Source: Chloracidobacterium sp. (GTDB lineage Bacteria > Acidobacteriota > Blastocatellia > Pyrinomonadales > Pyrinomonadaceae). Taken from it: 64,000 nt of DNA. Position 1 is the first letter of the stretch. Each line of letters begins with the position of its first letter. The notes beneath the pieces are model-generated. The model searched no databases. It was not told the origin of the DNA and saw nothing but the letters and a program-made list of their open reading frames with translations. Position numbers and translations under genes: made by a program. The DNA lies in contig JADJWM010000003.1 in assembly GCA_016716365.1 (NCBI GenBank), positions 62,001 through 126,000 on the forward strand, written 5' to 3'. This document shows positions 18,398 through 28,055 of this stretch, piece after piece.

Positions 18398-19618
18398 TTA
18401 TTCTTCCCTCGATTTGTTTGCTCGCCTTCGGCGAGGCTCTCCAAATTTCACCGGCTCCTTTGACCAGATTATACAACATAGGGCGTTTGGCTCGATAGCT
18501 ATTGAATTTCGGCGTTTCCGACCGGTTTCAGCGGACGCGAGGCTCCGGATCCTCGAATACAGGCCTTTTCGCCCGTCTCTCACCGCCGGCGACGGCTCCT
18601 CCTGGGTCAACTTCGCGTCCGGTTCGAGGCTCAGCTTGGCGAAACCGGAAAATGGTCTGATCCGAACGGTCCAAGGCGTCGAAAATCGGCCAGCCGGAAA
18701 TGATTCGAATGGAACAGATGGTCAAGCGGAAATCGCAGAAACGGCAGCTTTGCGTGAAAAGTATTGAAGAATCCGCGCCCGACACGCGGATCTAAAAGGC
18801 CGGTGACGTTCTGAAAAAGGTAGTTCGTCCGGGACCACGCAACGTCATTCAGGTCGCCGAATACGATGAAAGGCAGGTCGTTGTCGCGATTCTCCTTCCC
18901 GACGATAATTATTTCGGCATCCCGCGGGGCGGCACTCTCATGTTCGGTCGGGAAAGGCGGCCTCGGATGGAGACACCGGAATTCGACCAAGGCCCCCGAA
19001 CGAAGGCGGAGCCGCCCGAATGGACGGATGTCGTCCTCCAAGTGGAGACCTAGGTTCGATGGTCCAACCGCGAATAAAGCAGCATCCCATACGTGTTATC
19101 CAGTGGATGAAGCACGGAATAGGGATAACCGGCAACGGCCTCCGCGATCCCCTCCTTCCATTTGTCGTCGGTTTCGACAAGCAAAACGACGTCGGCTTCG
19201 GCATTGCGGATGACCCGGGCCAGGTCGTCGAACCGGTCATTCGTCATTAGCACGTTCGCAAATAGCAGGGAGATCGTCGAATCCGGATCGGGGCGACGGG
19301 ACCGTTCCGTCTGGACCGGGGCGACCCTAAGGTAGGGATAGATCATGTAACCCTGATAAGCGAGGCTTGCGGCAAGCAGAAGCAAAAAGGCGAGATCTTT
19401 TGTGTCGGAGAGACCGCTTACGAACGGATAGACGGCCAGGACCGCTGCACCGAGCAGTAAGATCTGGATCCGGGGGAAATCAAAGACGCGGATCCACCAT
19501 GCCTCGTACCGAAGGATCGGCAGAGTGGTCATCACGTCGGGCGGCACCAGATAGGAGGGCAGTTGCACGGCGAAGATCAGCGTCGACGCGACGTCCAGGC
19601 TTAAAGGAGCGTGAACAC
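18398..19618 (-). pseudogene. Endonuclease/exonuclease/phosphatase (EEP) family protein, frameshifted
   Basis: Pieces of one EEP gene lie in order but in different frames: N-terminal membrane helices (WWIRVFDF and following), the EEP core (LLFANVLMTNDRFDDL, ADVVLLVETDDKW), then FRCLHPRPPFPTEH, FIVFGDLNDVAWS and GSDHFPVS. Frame changes are needed near 19602-19606, 19040-19065 and 18625-18632. Intact members have membrane helices followed by an extracytoplasmic metal-dependent phosphodiesterase domain. The catalytic N, E, D, N and H positions are still recognisable, so decay is recent, or the assembly has indel errors here; neighbours are intact, which favours decay. Start and end are approximate: the N terminus is placed at a GTG just after the pckG terminator. 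Confidence 0.7.
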
Positions 19619-19629
19619 CTGGTTAACAA

Positions 19630-19666
19630 CGAAAAACAAACGCCCGAAGCGCGATGGCCCGGGCGT
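19630..19666 (-). terminator. Rho-independent terminator of pckG
   Basis: On the minus strand: ACGCCCG, 13-nt loop, CGGGCGT, then TTGTTTTTCGTTGTT, 34 nt after the pckG stop. Confidence 0.8.
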
Positions 19667-19699
19667 CCGTTCAAACAAGATCTATCAAAAAGGACCGGG

Positions 19700-21583
19700 T
19701 CAGCTTGCGGCCCTTGCCGTTTCGGCCGGTTCCGGACGTGGGGCGGCCAGGCCAAGTTCGGGCGATCTCCAGAGGTTCGAGACGAGAAGCTCCCGTATGA
19801 AGGTCATCTCTTTCGGCAGCCGATCGTAGAGCTTAAAGAACAGGTCATCGTGGGTCGAGATCTCCTTGATCCACATATCGCGGTCAAGCTTCATCACGGC
19901 TTCCCACTGTTCGCGCGAGAAATCCAGCCCACGCCAATCCATATCCTCGTAGCGCGGCATCCAGCCGAGCGGCGTCTCAAATCCTTTCGATTTCCCGCGT
20001 GAACGCTCGACGATCCATTTCAGAACGCGCATATTATCGCCGAATCCCGGCCACAAGAATTTGCCGTTCTCATCCTTTCGGAACCAATTGACGGAGAAGA
20101 TCCGCGGCGGTTCCGGGATCTGGCGGCCGAAATCGAGCCAATGGGCAAAGTAATCGCCGATATGATAACCGGCAAACGGCAGCATCGCGAACGGATCGCG
20201 GCGGACCTCGCCGATATTGCCGAACGCGGCGGCGGTCATCTCCGATCCCATCGTGGCGGCCATGTAAACGCCGAACGCCCAATTGAACGATTGCTGGATA
20301 AGCGGCACGGTCGAATTACGCCGTCCGCCGAAGATGAAGGCCGAAACAGGCACACCGTTCGGGTTGTCAAAATATTCGTCGACGACCGGGCATTGCGTGA
20401 TCGGAGCCGTGAAGCGGGCGTTCGGATGGGCAGCCGGTTTTTCGCTAGAGGGCGTCCAGTCGTATCCCTGCCAATCGATCGCGTGTGCCGGCGGTTCGCC
20501 GTCCATGCCTTCCCACCAAACATCGCCGTCGTCGGTCAGGGCGACATTCGTGAAAATGGTATTCTCACGGATCGAATCCATCGCGTTCGGATTCGAGCTG
20601 TAATTCGTGCCAGGAGCGACACCGAAGAAGCCGGCCTCAGGATTGATCGCGTGAAGCTTGCCGTGCTCGTCGGGTTTGATCCAGGCGATATCGTCGCCGA
20701 CGGTCGTCACTTCCCATCCCTCTTCCTGAAACGCTTTCGGCGGGATGAGCATCGCAAAATTCGTCTTTCCGCACGCCGATGGGAACGCCGCGCACACGTA
20801 ATCTTTGTGGCCGTCGGGTGCTTTCACCCCGACGATCAGCATATGTTCGGCAAGCCAGCCCTGCTCGCGACCGAGGGTCGAAGCTATGCGGAGGGCGAGG
20901 CACTTTTTGCCGAGGAGGGCATTGCCGCCGTACCCGGACCCATAGGAGATGATCGAGCGTTCCTCAGGGAAATGAACGATATACTTGTTCTTCGGATCGG
21001 GCGAGCAGGGCCAGGCAACATCCGGCTGTCCGTCGGCAAGCGGATGGCCGACCGAGTGAAGACAGTGGACAAATTCGCCTTCGCCCAGGGCGTCAAGGGC
21101 ATTCTGCCCCATCCGCGTCATGATCTTCATGTTCACGACGACGTAGGGTGAATCTGTCAGCTGAACACCGAACTGCGAGATCGGCGACCCGATCGGGCCC
21201 ATGCAGAACGGAATGACATACATGGTCCGGCCTCGCATCGACCCGCGAAATTTCGGCGTAAGGATGGCCTTCATCTCGCGTGGGTTCATCCAGTTGTTGG
21301 TCGGGCCGGCGTCGCCCTTTGAAAGGGAACAGATGTAGGTCCGGTCTTCGACACGAGCGACATCCGACGGGTGCGAGCGGGCCAAGAAGCTGTTCGGGCG
21401 CTTCTCCTGATTCAACTTGATGAATGTTCCGGCATCGACCATCTCCTGACAAAGCCGGTCATATTCTTCCTGCGAACCGTCGCAAAGGTGAACTGCATCG
21501 GGTTCACACAGCTCCGCCATGTCGGTGACCCAGCGGATAAGTTCGGGGTTATTGATACCTTTTGGAATCGTGTATTTAGCCAT
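19700..21583 (-). CDS. pckG: Phosphoenolpyruvate carboxykinase (GTP)
   Basis: A 627-residue GTP-type PEPCK, which converts oxaloacetate to PEP at the start of gluconeogenesis. The P-loop/kinase-1a motif with the active-site cysteine reads FPSACGKTNFAM (near residue 285), and the N terminus INNPELIRWVTDMAELCEPD is typical. The metal-binding and mobile-lid regions are present and length is standard (about 600-625). It is a single gene with its own terminator. The GTP form, unlike the ATP form of E. coli, is common in Acidobacteriota, Actinobacteria and animals. Confidence 0.97.
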   Translation of the reverse strand: MAKYTIPKGINNPELIRWVTDMAELCEPDAVHLCDGSQEEYDRLCQEMVDAGTFIKLNQEKRPNSFLARSHPSDVARVEDRTYICSLSKGDAGPTNNWMNPREMKAILTPKFRGSMRGRTMYVIPFCMGPIGSPISQFGVQLTDSPYVVVNMKIMTRMGQNALDALGEGEFVHCLHSVGHPLADGQPDVAWPCSPDPKNKYIVHFPEERSIISYGSGYGGNALLGKKCLALRIASTLGREQGWLAEHMLIVGVKAPDGHKDYVCAAFPSACGKTNFAMLIPPKAFQEEGWEVTTVGDDIAWIKPDEHGKLHAINPEAGFFGVAPGTNYSSNPNAMDSIRENTIFTNVALTDDGDVWWEGMDGEPPAHAIDWQGYDWTPSSEKPAAHPNARFTAPITQCPVVDEYFDNPNGVPVSAFIFGGRRNSTVPLIQQSFNWAFGVYMAATMGSEMTAAAFGNIGEVRRDPFAMLPFAGYHIGDYFAHWLDFGRQIPEPPRIFSVNWFRKDENGKFLWPGFGDNMRVLKWIVERSRGKSKGFETPLGWMPRYEDMDWRGLDFSREQWEAVMKLDRDMWIKEISTHDDLFFKLYDRLPKEMTFIRELLVSNLWRSPELGLAAPRPEPAETARAAS

Positions 21584-21755
21584 ATATTTAGCTCTCTTGA
21601 TCTTGTTTCGATGTAAAAATTTCAGGTCTAAAACTAAAACGGACGATAAACAGCCGCTCTTGAATGTATTTCAAAAGATTATCACAAGCAGTGCCGAAAA
21701 GTTAACCTTGCGGCAACACTTTGCAAGCCGTCCGCGAGTCGGTCGGCGGGCTCGT

Positions 21756-22640
21756 TCAGTGTTCTACAGGAACAGTCTTTCGGGCGTACTGCCGAATGGT
21801 ATGGATCGCCACGGCCGCGATGATTATCAAACCGCCGAAGAGAGCCCAGATGGTCGGCCTCTCGCCGACAAATAGCAGGACCCATAGGGGATTTATCAGG
21901 GGTTCTACAAACCCGATGATGCTCGCGTCAAGCGGCCGAACACCGGCGGCAACTCCTTTTGTGAAAAGGATGTACGCGATCCCGATCTGAAATATGCCAA
22001 GAAACAAGATCGCCAGGAGATCGATCGCCCCGATGGCCGCGGGCGGCGATTGAGCTATCAGCGGGATCATCACAAGCACAATGATGAGATTGCCGTAAAA
22101 GACCGAAACGGCCGGATTTCGCTGATGCGAACGCGGATGCCGGAGAAATATGAAATAAAGACCGAAGCATGCGCCGGAAATGAGGCCGGCGATGTTGCCC
22201 GCGAACGGGTCAGGCGCGGTCGCCGAACTTGAGTTGTCAAGAAAGAAAAGCGACATCCCCGCCAGGCAGAGAACCACCGTCACCAGGTCCCGGACGTGGA
22301 AACTCTCACGGATCAAGAACGGTGCGAGTACGAGCACGTAGACCGGCGCCGTATATTGAAGAAATATCGCATTCGCCGCGGTCGTGTTCTTGGTCGCGTA
22401 AACGAAAGACGTCAGTGTTACTGCATAAAGCAGCGAGGCGACAAGCGTGATCCGGTCGAGCCCGAGGCCCCTCTTGAACGTAAAGACCGCAACAACGATC
22501 GCCGCGAACAACGACCGCCCCAAATTGACCGAGAAGGCGTCGAGCGAAGTTAACTTGATGAACAACCCGCCCGTACTCCATAGAAGTACCGCGAACAGAA
22601 CGAGATATACAGGATTTAATGGAGTTCGGGCGTCCGTCAT
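21756..22640 (-). CDS. DMT superfamily (EamA-type) exporter
   Basis: A 294-residue protein with ten predicted transmembrane helices in two EamA repeats (about residues 10-140 and 155-290). Typical phrases are WSTGGLFIKLTSLDAF in the first repeat and the ending LWVLLFVGERPTIWALFGGLIIIAAV in the second. Members export small metabolites such as amino acids or nucleotide-sugar precursors; the substrate cannot be predicted. It stands alone upstream of the response-regulator gene's end (57-nt gap to 22697), same strand as the two-component genes. Confidence 0.88.
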   Translation of the reverse strand: MTDARTPLNPVYLVLFAVLLWSTGGLFIKLTSLDAFSVNLGRSLFAAIVVAVFTFKRGLGLDRITLVASLLYAVTLTSFVYATKNTTAANAIFLQYTAPVYVLVLAPFLIRESFHVRDLVTVVLCLAGMSLFFLDNSSSATAPDPFAGNIAGLISGACFGLYFIFLRHPRSHQRNPAVSVFYGNLIIVLVMIPLIAQSPPAAIGAIDLLAILFLGIFQIGIAYILFTKGVAAGVRPLDASIIGFVEPLINPLWVLLFVGERPTIWALFGGLIIIAAVAIHTIRQYARKTVPVEH

Positions 22641-22696
22641 CGAAGACGGAAGTGTACTCGACGGAAGCCCGAATTCAAAGGTTCGGCGCCAGCGGC

Positions 22697-24091
22697 CTAG
22701 TCGCCGCTGCGCATTTGGGCGGAGAGCGTGCGGATACTGTGTTTATCGAGAAGATGCCTTAACGACCGCACCTGCATCTGCAGCAGGTCGGCGGCCTTCG
22801 TCTGGTTCCCGGCCGTCATCTTCAGGGCCTCGATGACGTAAGTTTTTTCGAGATTCTCAAGATGAGCCGAAAGGTTCAGGCCGTCTGCGGGAAGCTCGAA
22901 TTCGGCCTTTATGCGGTCGGGATTGTAGTTCGTGATGTGCTCGGGCAGGCGTTCCGGCTGGATCTCATCCGTGCGTTCAAGGGCGACCGCACGCTCGATC
23001 GTATGCTCAAGCTCACGGACATTACCGCCCCACATGTAATTCTCCAACAGGTCCATCGCCTTTGGCGAGACGCCCATAGATCGGCCTGCGTGGTCGCAGA
23101 ATTTTCCGACGAAATGCTGGACCAGATCGGGAATGTCCTCACTCCTTTCGCGGAGCGGCGGAAGGTGGATCGGGATCACAGAAATTCGATAGAAAAGATC
23201 TTCGCGGAAGTTACCCTCCAACGACATTTGTTTAAGATCGCGATTGGTCGCGGCTATGACCCTCGCGTCGACCGGTAGCTCTTCATGTGCCCCGACCGGC
23301 CTCACACGACGTTCCTGCAGCACCCTAAGCAATTTCACCTGCATCGCGGGTGACATCTCGCCGATCTCGTCTAAAAAGATCGTTCCCTTGTTTGCCGCCT
23401 CGAATAGGCCTTTGCGGTTTGAATTGGCCCCGGTGAACGAGCCTTTCACGTAGCCGAACAACTCTGATTCCAGGAGTGTTTCGGTAAACGCACCGCAGTT
23501 GATCGAGATGAACGGCTTTTCTGCACGCGGGCTCATATCGTGTATCGCCCGCGCCACCAGTTCCTTTCCGGTCCCGCTCTCGCCGGTGATCAGAACCGTC
23601 GACTGGACCTCCGCGACCGTCTCGATCATCTGGAAGATCGCATGCATCTTTGCCGAATTACCGACTATGTTCTTTACCGACCCCCGCTCTCGCTGGGCCC
23701 GCTTGAACGCACGGTTTTCGTCGATCAACGCCTGTTTCTCGATCGTTTTCTTTACGATCAGCTTCAACTCGTCGACGTCGAAGGGCTTGGTGACGAAATC
23801 GTCAGCCCCGAGCTTGAACGCCTCGCGGGCCGCTTCGACCGAAGCGTGAGCCGTCATAAAAATGACGCCCATGTCGGGCAGGGCCTCGCGGACGGCCCTC
23901 AGCATCTCGATGCCGTCCATATCGGGCATCCGGACGTCGGAGATAACAAGATCGGCCGGTTCGGCACTAAGAAGCTCGACGGCTTCGGTGCCGTTGGAGG
24001 CCGTTCGTATTGAATATCCCTCGCCCTCAAAAATAAGGCTTAGAAGCTGCCGGTAACTTTGTTCGTCGTCAACGATGAGGAGGTTGGACAT
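22697..24091 (-). CDS. Sigma-54-dependent response regulator (NtrC/PilR type)
   Basis: A 464-residue three-domain regulator: receiver (residues 1-120, phosphoacceptor Asp in LVISDVRMPDMDG), AAA+ sigma-54 activation domain (about 135-375, Walker A GESGTGKE, GSFTGAN loop, Walker B TIFLDEIGEM), and a C-terminal Fis-type helix-turn-helix (NQTKAADLLQMQVRSLRHLL). The sigma-54-contacting loop has GSFTGA instead of the canonical GAFTGA, a tolerated variant in some members. The ATG at 24091 is chosen; the frame extends 2 codons to a TTG. It is encoded 215 nt after the PAS histidine kinase gene, its likely partner, and is one of two sigma-54 activators in the window that could act on the promoter at 38592. 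Confidence 0.93.
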   Translation of the reverse strand: MSNLLIVDDEQSYRQLLSLIFEGEGYSIRTASNGTEAVELLSAEPADLVISDVRMPDMDGIEMLRAVREALPDMGVIFMTAHASVEAAREAFKLGADDFVTKPFDVDELKLIVKKTIEKQALIDENRAFKRAQRERGSVKNIVGNSAKMHAIFQMIETVAEVQSTVLITGESGTGKELVARAIHDMSPRAEKPFISINCGAFTETLLESELFGYVKGSFTGANSNRKGLFEAANKGTIFLDEIGEMSPAMQVKLLRVLQERRVRPVGAHEELPVDARVIAATNRDLKQMSLEGNFREDLFYRISVIPIHLPPLRERSEDIPDLVQHFVGKFCDHAGRSMGVSPKAMDLLENYMWGGNVRELEHTIERAVALERTDEIQPERLPEHITNYNPDRIKAEFELPADGLNLSAHLENLEKTYVIEALKMTAGNQTKAADLLQMQVRSLRHLLDKHSIRTLSAQMRSGD

Positions 24092-24305
24092 AATCAAAAA
24101 GGTGTCAGGATCCTGTTCGACTTCGGTTACGATTCCGTGGGAACATCTGCGTCTTGCAGCACGGTTCTATGTACCGCACTCAACGGGGACGCGCCAACGA
24201 TGGTGTCGGCAACGTTCGGGCCGCATGGCCCTGAAGCACTTTTTCGCGAGACGGAGCAAGAAAATTGTCCGCACTTTCTATTTTCACAAATCCGGCGAGT
24301 GCGTT

Positions 24306-26069
24306 TCAAGTAGAAATTTTCTCGGCCGGGTCCCTTACGTTCAGCAATTCCTGCAGCTTGTTCTGGCCGTCGTCCGATCCGTCGCGGTCCGTTTCATCGT
24401 CGATCACCTCCCGCGGGCGATTTTCCGCCGGAAGTTCTACGGTTATCGTGGTGCCTTCGCCCTCGATGCTCCTGACGTTGATCGATCCGTTATGATCGCG
24501 GATTATCTGGTACACGATCGAAAGGCCGAGGCCGGTGCCGCCAGAGGTTGACTTGGCAAAAGGCTCAAAAAGCTGCTCAACCCGCTCGGGCGGCATCCCA
24601 TCGCCCGTGTCCTCAAAAATGATCCGTATCCGGCTCCTGCCGATGGTCTCGAGCCGGATCGTCAGCCGGCCGCCATTCTTCATCGCCTGGATCGAGTTGC
24701 GGGCAAGATTCCAGAAGATCTGCTTGACCTGTGTTGAATCGGCCGAAATGAAGACCGGTTGGGGAGGCAGTACCTCCTCGAGCGTGTGGTCAGCGCTTAC
24801 GTCCGGGCTGTGTCGAAGCAGGGTCAGTGTTTCGCGGATCGCCTCGCCGATATCGATCTCGGTAAAGTTGCCGACCTTCGGGCGGGCATAGCTCAGAAAG
24901 TTGGTGATGATGCTGTTCAGCCGGTCCGATTCGCGGAGGATGATGCCCATCAGGTCGGCCTGGAGCGATTCGGCGGGGGTGTTCGCCTCGAGGACCTGAA
25001 TGGCCCCGCGCATCGCCCCGAGCGGATTGCGTATTTCATGGGCCAACCCGGCGCCGACCCTGCCGACGGCCGCAAGGCGGTCTTTCCGGCGGACGCTTTC
25101 TTCCATCGAGCGGATCTCCGTCAGGTCCTGGAAAGTAATGATATAGCCGGTCTGTTCATTCGTTTCGGACAGCAATTGCGAGATCCCGTAGCCGATCCTG
25201 ACGGCGAATCCCTCGGGCGAGCTCAGCGTGGCCTCAAACCTCGGCAGCTGTTCGCCCTGGGCCGCGGCCACGATCGACTGCTCGATCTCCTGACTTATGT
25301 CACCAAACAGGCGGCTTATGCTGCGTCCGACCATATCCTCGATCCTGTAGCCGGTGATCTCGGTGGCGGCTGAATTGAATGTGTAGATCTTGCCTTCCAG
25401 GTCCGTCGTTATCAATCCTGAGCGTATTGATTCGATGATCCGTTCGTGAAGCACCTGAAGATCGGCCAGCTTTCGCGTCGTTTCTTCAAGCGTTTCACTC
25501 GACTTGCTTCGTTCGGCGAGACGGGCGGCGAGAAGGCCGACCACTAGAAACGCTACAACATGAAAGCTGATACCCTGGATCATCCGGGCGAGTGACAGCT
25601 CCGGCCCCTTCGACTCGATCATTCCCGTACCGGTCAGCACCGAAAGCGTCGAAAAGAGAATTATGCAGATAAATGCCATCACGACCGTCCCGAACGATCT
25701 CAGGAACAGGCTGGAAACGCTGATCAATATCAGGTATAGAACGATGAACGGCGACGAGAGGTCGCCCGTCCTCCATACCAGCCATGTAATCAGAAGGGCG
25801 TCGAGCGAAAATTGGAGCCGAACTTGCCAGCCTAGGCCAGAACTGAGCCGAAGCAGGAAGAAATAAACGATCGTAAGCCCGACCGACACGATGAACGCGA
25901 TGAAAATGCTCTGCGGAAACGTCTCGAGCGAGAGGGTCAGGCGGCCGCTGACCCAGATCCACGCCACCACCAGCAGGAGGAAAATAACGACCAGCCGTCC
26001 GAGCACAAGCGTCTGAACCGACATCTGCCTCAGATTTGCCGCCCGGTACTTTTCGTTTAGACTAAACAT
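24306..26069 (-). CDS. PAS-domain sensor histidine kinase (PilS/NtrB-like)
   Basis: A 587-residue membrane kinase. Six hydrophobic segments occupy about residues 22-205, a PAS domain follows (about 225-335, LITTDLEGKIYTFNSAATEITGY split by its helices), then the dimerisation/phosphorylation helix with AHEIRNPLGAMRGA (phosphoacceptor His near residue 360) and the ATPase domain (N box NLARNSIQAM, G boxes DTGDGMPPERV and GGTGLGLSIV). The six-helix N terminus plus PAS resembles PilS. It is encoded upstream of the sigma-54 response regulator, forming a cognate pair. The signal is unknown. Confidence 0.93.
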   Translation of the reverse strand: MFSLNEKYRAANLRQMSVQTLVLGRLVVIFLLLVVAWIWVSGRLTLSLETFPQSIFIAFIVSVGLTIVYFFLLRLSSGLGWQVRLQFSLDALLITWLVWRTGDLSSPFIVLYLILISVSSLFLRSFGTVVMAFICIILFSTLSVLTGTGMIESKGPELSLARMIQGISFHVVAFLVVGLLAARLAERSKSSETLEETTRKLADLQVLHERIIESIRSGLITTDLEGKIYTFNSAATEITGYRIEDMVGRSISRLFGDISQEIEQSIVAAAQGEQLPRFEATLSSPEGFAVRIGYGISQLLSETNEQTGYIITFQDLTEIRSMEESVRRKDRLAAVGRVGAGLAHEIRNPLGAMRGAIQVLEANTPAESLQADLMGIILRESDRLNSIITNFLSYARPKVGNFTEIDIGEAIRETLTLLRHSPDVSADHTLEEVLPPQPVFISADSTQVKQIFWNLARNSIQAMKNGGRLTIRLETIGRSRIRIIFEDTGDGMPPERVEQLFEPFAKSTSGGTGLGLSIVYQIIRDHNGSINVRSIEGEGTTITVELPAENRPREVIDDETDRDGSDDGQNKLQELLNVRDPAEKIST

Positions 26070-26085
26070 ATCCGGTAGGTCGATT

Positions 26086-26460
26086 ATGGATACTGCTGAA
26101 AGCGAGAAAGGATCAAATGGTAGCGAATGCCGCCCATGGGGCAGTTTTACTATCCTGGACGAAACGGCCTATTTCAAAGTAAAACGAATTGAAGTCCTGC
26201 CAAAGAAGAGGTTAAGCTACCAGCGGCATTCCAAACGCTCAGAGCATTGGTTTGTCGTCGCCGGCACTGCTAAAATAACACTAAACGGCACGGAAATTCT
26301 AGTGCCGGCCGGCGAGTCGGTCGATATTCCGGCCGGACATGCCCACCGTGTCGAAAACCCCCATTCAACCGAGCCGCTCGTTTTTATCGAAACCCAGACG
26401 GGTAGTTATTTCGGAGAGGACGACATCGAAAGGCTCGAAGATGATTTTGGACGCGGGTAA
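26086..26460 (+). CDS. Cupin, mannose-6-phosphate isomerase type II-like
   Basis: A 124-residue single-domain cupin. The segment CRPWGSFTILDET at the N terminus and KRLSYQRHSKRSEHWFVVAGTA, ending with GHAHRVEN, match the C-terminal isomerase domain of type II phosphomannose isomerase / GDP-mannose pyrophosphorylase proteins, with metal-binding His, Gln, Glu and His positions present (QRHSKRSEHW, HRVEN). As a stand-alone domain it may isomerise mannose-6-phosphate and fructose-6-phosphate for sugar-nucleotide synthesis, in keeping with the envelope-sugar operon at 28-30.7 kb. It is divergent from the histidine kinase gene with 16 nt between starts. Confidence 0.85.
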   Translation: MDTAESEKGSNGSECRPWGSFTILDETAYFKVKRIEVLPKKRLSYQRHSKRSEHWFVVAGTAKITLNGTEILVPAGESVDIPAGHAHRVENPHSTEPLVFIETQTGSYFGEDDIERLEDDFGRG

Positions 26461-26496
26461 TCCGCCGCGACCTATCGAGAGGCCTGCAAGTTTCAG

Positions 26497-28029
26497 ATGT
26501 CTTTGACCTTTGAAAGAAAGCTGCCGACCATCCTGCTGTTCGTCTTCCTCATGCTGACGACGATCGGGGTCGTTTTTTACCTAGGGAGTGTCTCGCTGCA
26601 GGATACTATTGAGAATCAAAGGCGGGCCAAGGACTTCGTCTCCATCGTTGACAACACCGTCGAGTTTGCATTTGAAGCAAACTCGGTCCTCTTCAACTTC
26701 GTTCTCACTTCGAACGACAGCTATCTGGACCCGTTCGAACGAGGGAAACCGAAGATCAGACAGAATATCGAGAAACTCCGGACTCTGGCTGCCGATCGGC
26801 CGGAAATGGCGAATGACATCAACCGGCTGGACCAGACGATCAAGGAATTTACGAGCGAGGTTTCCGCAAAGATCGACCGGAGGAAGATGAACGGGCCCGG
26901 TGCCGCGAGCGAAGAGATCCCCTGGGCCGAAGGCCAACGGATGCTCGACACCATCAGGTCATCGGGCGAAAGGCTTAAGGCCATAGAAACCGAGTCCCTG
27001 CGTCGTAGTGAACAGGCCGGCAGCCTGCGTTACACCCTGATCGTGTGGATACTCATCGTCAGCAGTATCGCCGGGATCGTTTCGCTCATTTTTGCCAACC
27101 GGACCGTGGTCTCGGAGATCAAGAAACGCCGAAGCGCTGAAAACGATCTCTTACAGGCAAATGAAGGCCTTGAACAAAAGGTTCAGGAGCGGACGCAGGA
27201 ACTTAAGATCGCAAACGAAAAGCTGCTTGAGGCAGGCGTTGAGCGCGAATCGATCCTCTTCAGCGAAAAACAGGCACGCCGTGAGGCGGAGGTTGCGAAC
27301 CGGCTCAGGGACGAATTCATGGCGACCGTCTCGCACGAACTCCGAACACCGCTGAATTCGATCCTCGGCTGGGCACGATTGATGAAGGACGGCTCGTTGG
27401 ATAACGCTCAGTTCGAAAAGGCCCTCTCGACAATAATCAAGAATTCAGAGTCGCAGAATCGGCTGATAGAGGACCTTCTCGATGTCGCCCGGGTCATTTC
27501 GGGCAAACTACCGCTAGAGCTGATCGAACTCGGCCTTTCGGAGGTCCTTCGGCAGGCCCTCGATTCGGTCCGCCCGGTCGCAGAAGCCAAGAACATTGAT
27601 ATCGAATTCAACGACGATGAGCCGGAGATCGCGATCCGCGGCGACCTGGATCGGCTCGTTCAGGTATTCACGAACTTGCTCGGTAACGCGGTCAAATTCA
27701 GCCAGCCGGGCACGAACGTCAGCATTGTCTACGAGATCTCAGGGGAGAATGCCGTCGTGAGGATCAAAGACCGGGGCAAGGGCATCAGCCCCGAATTTCT
27801 CCCGAAGGTCTTTGAGCGTTTCCGTCAGGATACGTCAAGCATCTCGAATAATGGCGGCCTCGGGCTTGGCCTTGCGATAGTCAGAAATCTCGTCGAGATG
27901 CATGGCGGCTCGGTGGCGGCCGAAAGTGAGGGTGAGGGGCGGGGCTCGACGTTCACCGTTCTACTCCCGCTGGCGGGGACTGACGTTGAACAGTCGCCAC
28001 CCGCGTCTGCGGGGCCGGAACCGATTTGA
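26497..28029 (+). CDS. CHASE3-domain sensor histidine kinase
   Basis: A 510-residue kinase with a helix at residues 12-32, a CHASE3-like helical extracytoplasmic sensor (about 35-170), a second helix (about 178-200), a coiled coil rich in E/K (about 205-265), the H-box EFMATVSHELRTPLNSILGWARL (His near residue 280, shown in part) and an ATPase domain with NLLGNAVKFSQPG and GGLGLGLAIV. No receiver domain is attached and no response regulator is adjacent, so its partner is elsewhere (orphan kinase). It follows the cupin gene by 36 nt on the same strand. Confidence 0.92.
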   Translation: MSLTFERKLPTILLFVFLMLTTIGVVFYLGSVSLQDTIENQRRAKDFVSIVDNTVEFAFEANSVLFNFVLTSNDSYLDPFERGKPKIRQNIEKLRTLAADRPEMANDINRLDQTIKEFTSEVSAKIDRRKMNGPGAASEEIPWAEGQRMLDTIRSSGERLKAIETESLRRSEQAGSLRYTLIVWILIVSSIAGIVSLIFANRTVVSEIKKRRSAENDLLQANEGLEQKVQERTQELKIANEKLLEAGVERESILFSEKQARREAEVANRLRDEFMATVSHELRTPLNSILGWARLMKDGSLDNAQFEKALSTIIKNSESQNRLIEDLLDVARVISGKLPLELIELGLSEVLRQALDSVRPVAEAKNIDIEFNDDEPEIAIRGDLDRLVQVFTNLLGNAVKFSQPGTNVSIVYEISGENAVVRIKDRGKGISPEFLPKVFERFRQDTSSISNNGGLGLGLAIVRNLVEMHGGSVAAESEGEGRGSTFTVLLPLAGTDVEQSPPASAGPEPI

Positions 28030-28055
28030 GTCCGGGCTCTTGAGGCTGTATACCA

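Noticed and set aside
18398..19618. Programmed frameshifting in the EEP gene
   Set aside because: At least three shifts are needed and no slippery heptamer with a downstream pseudoknot was seen at the junctions; decay or sequencing error is simpler.
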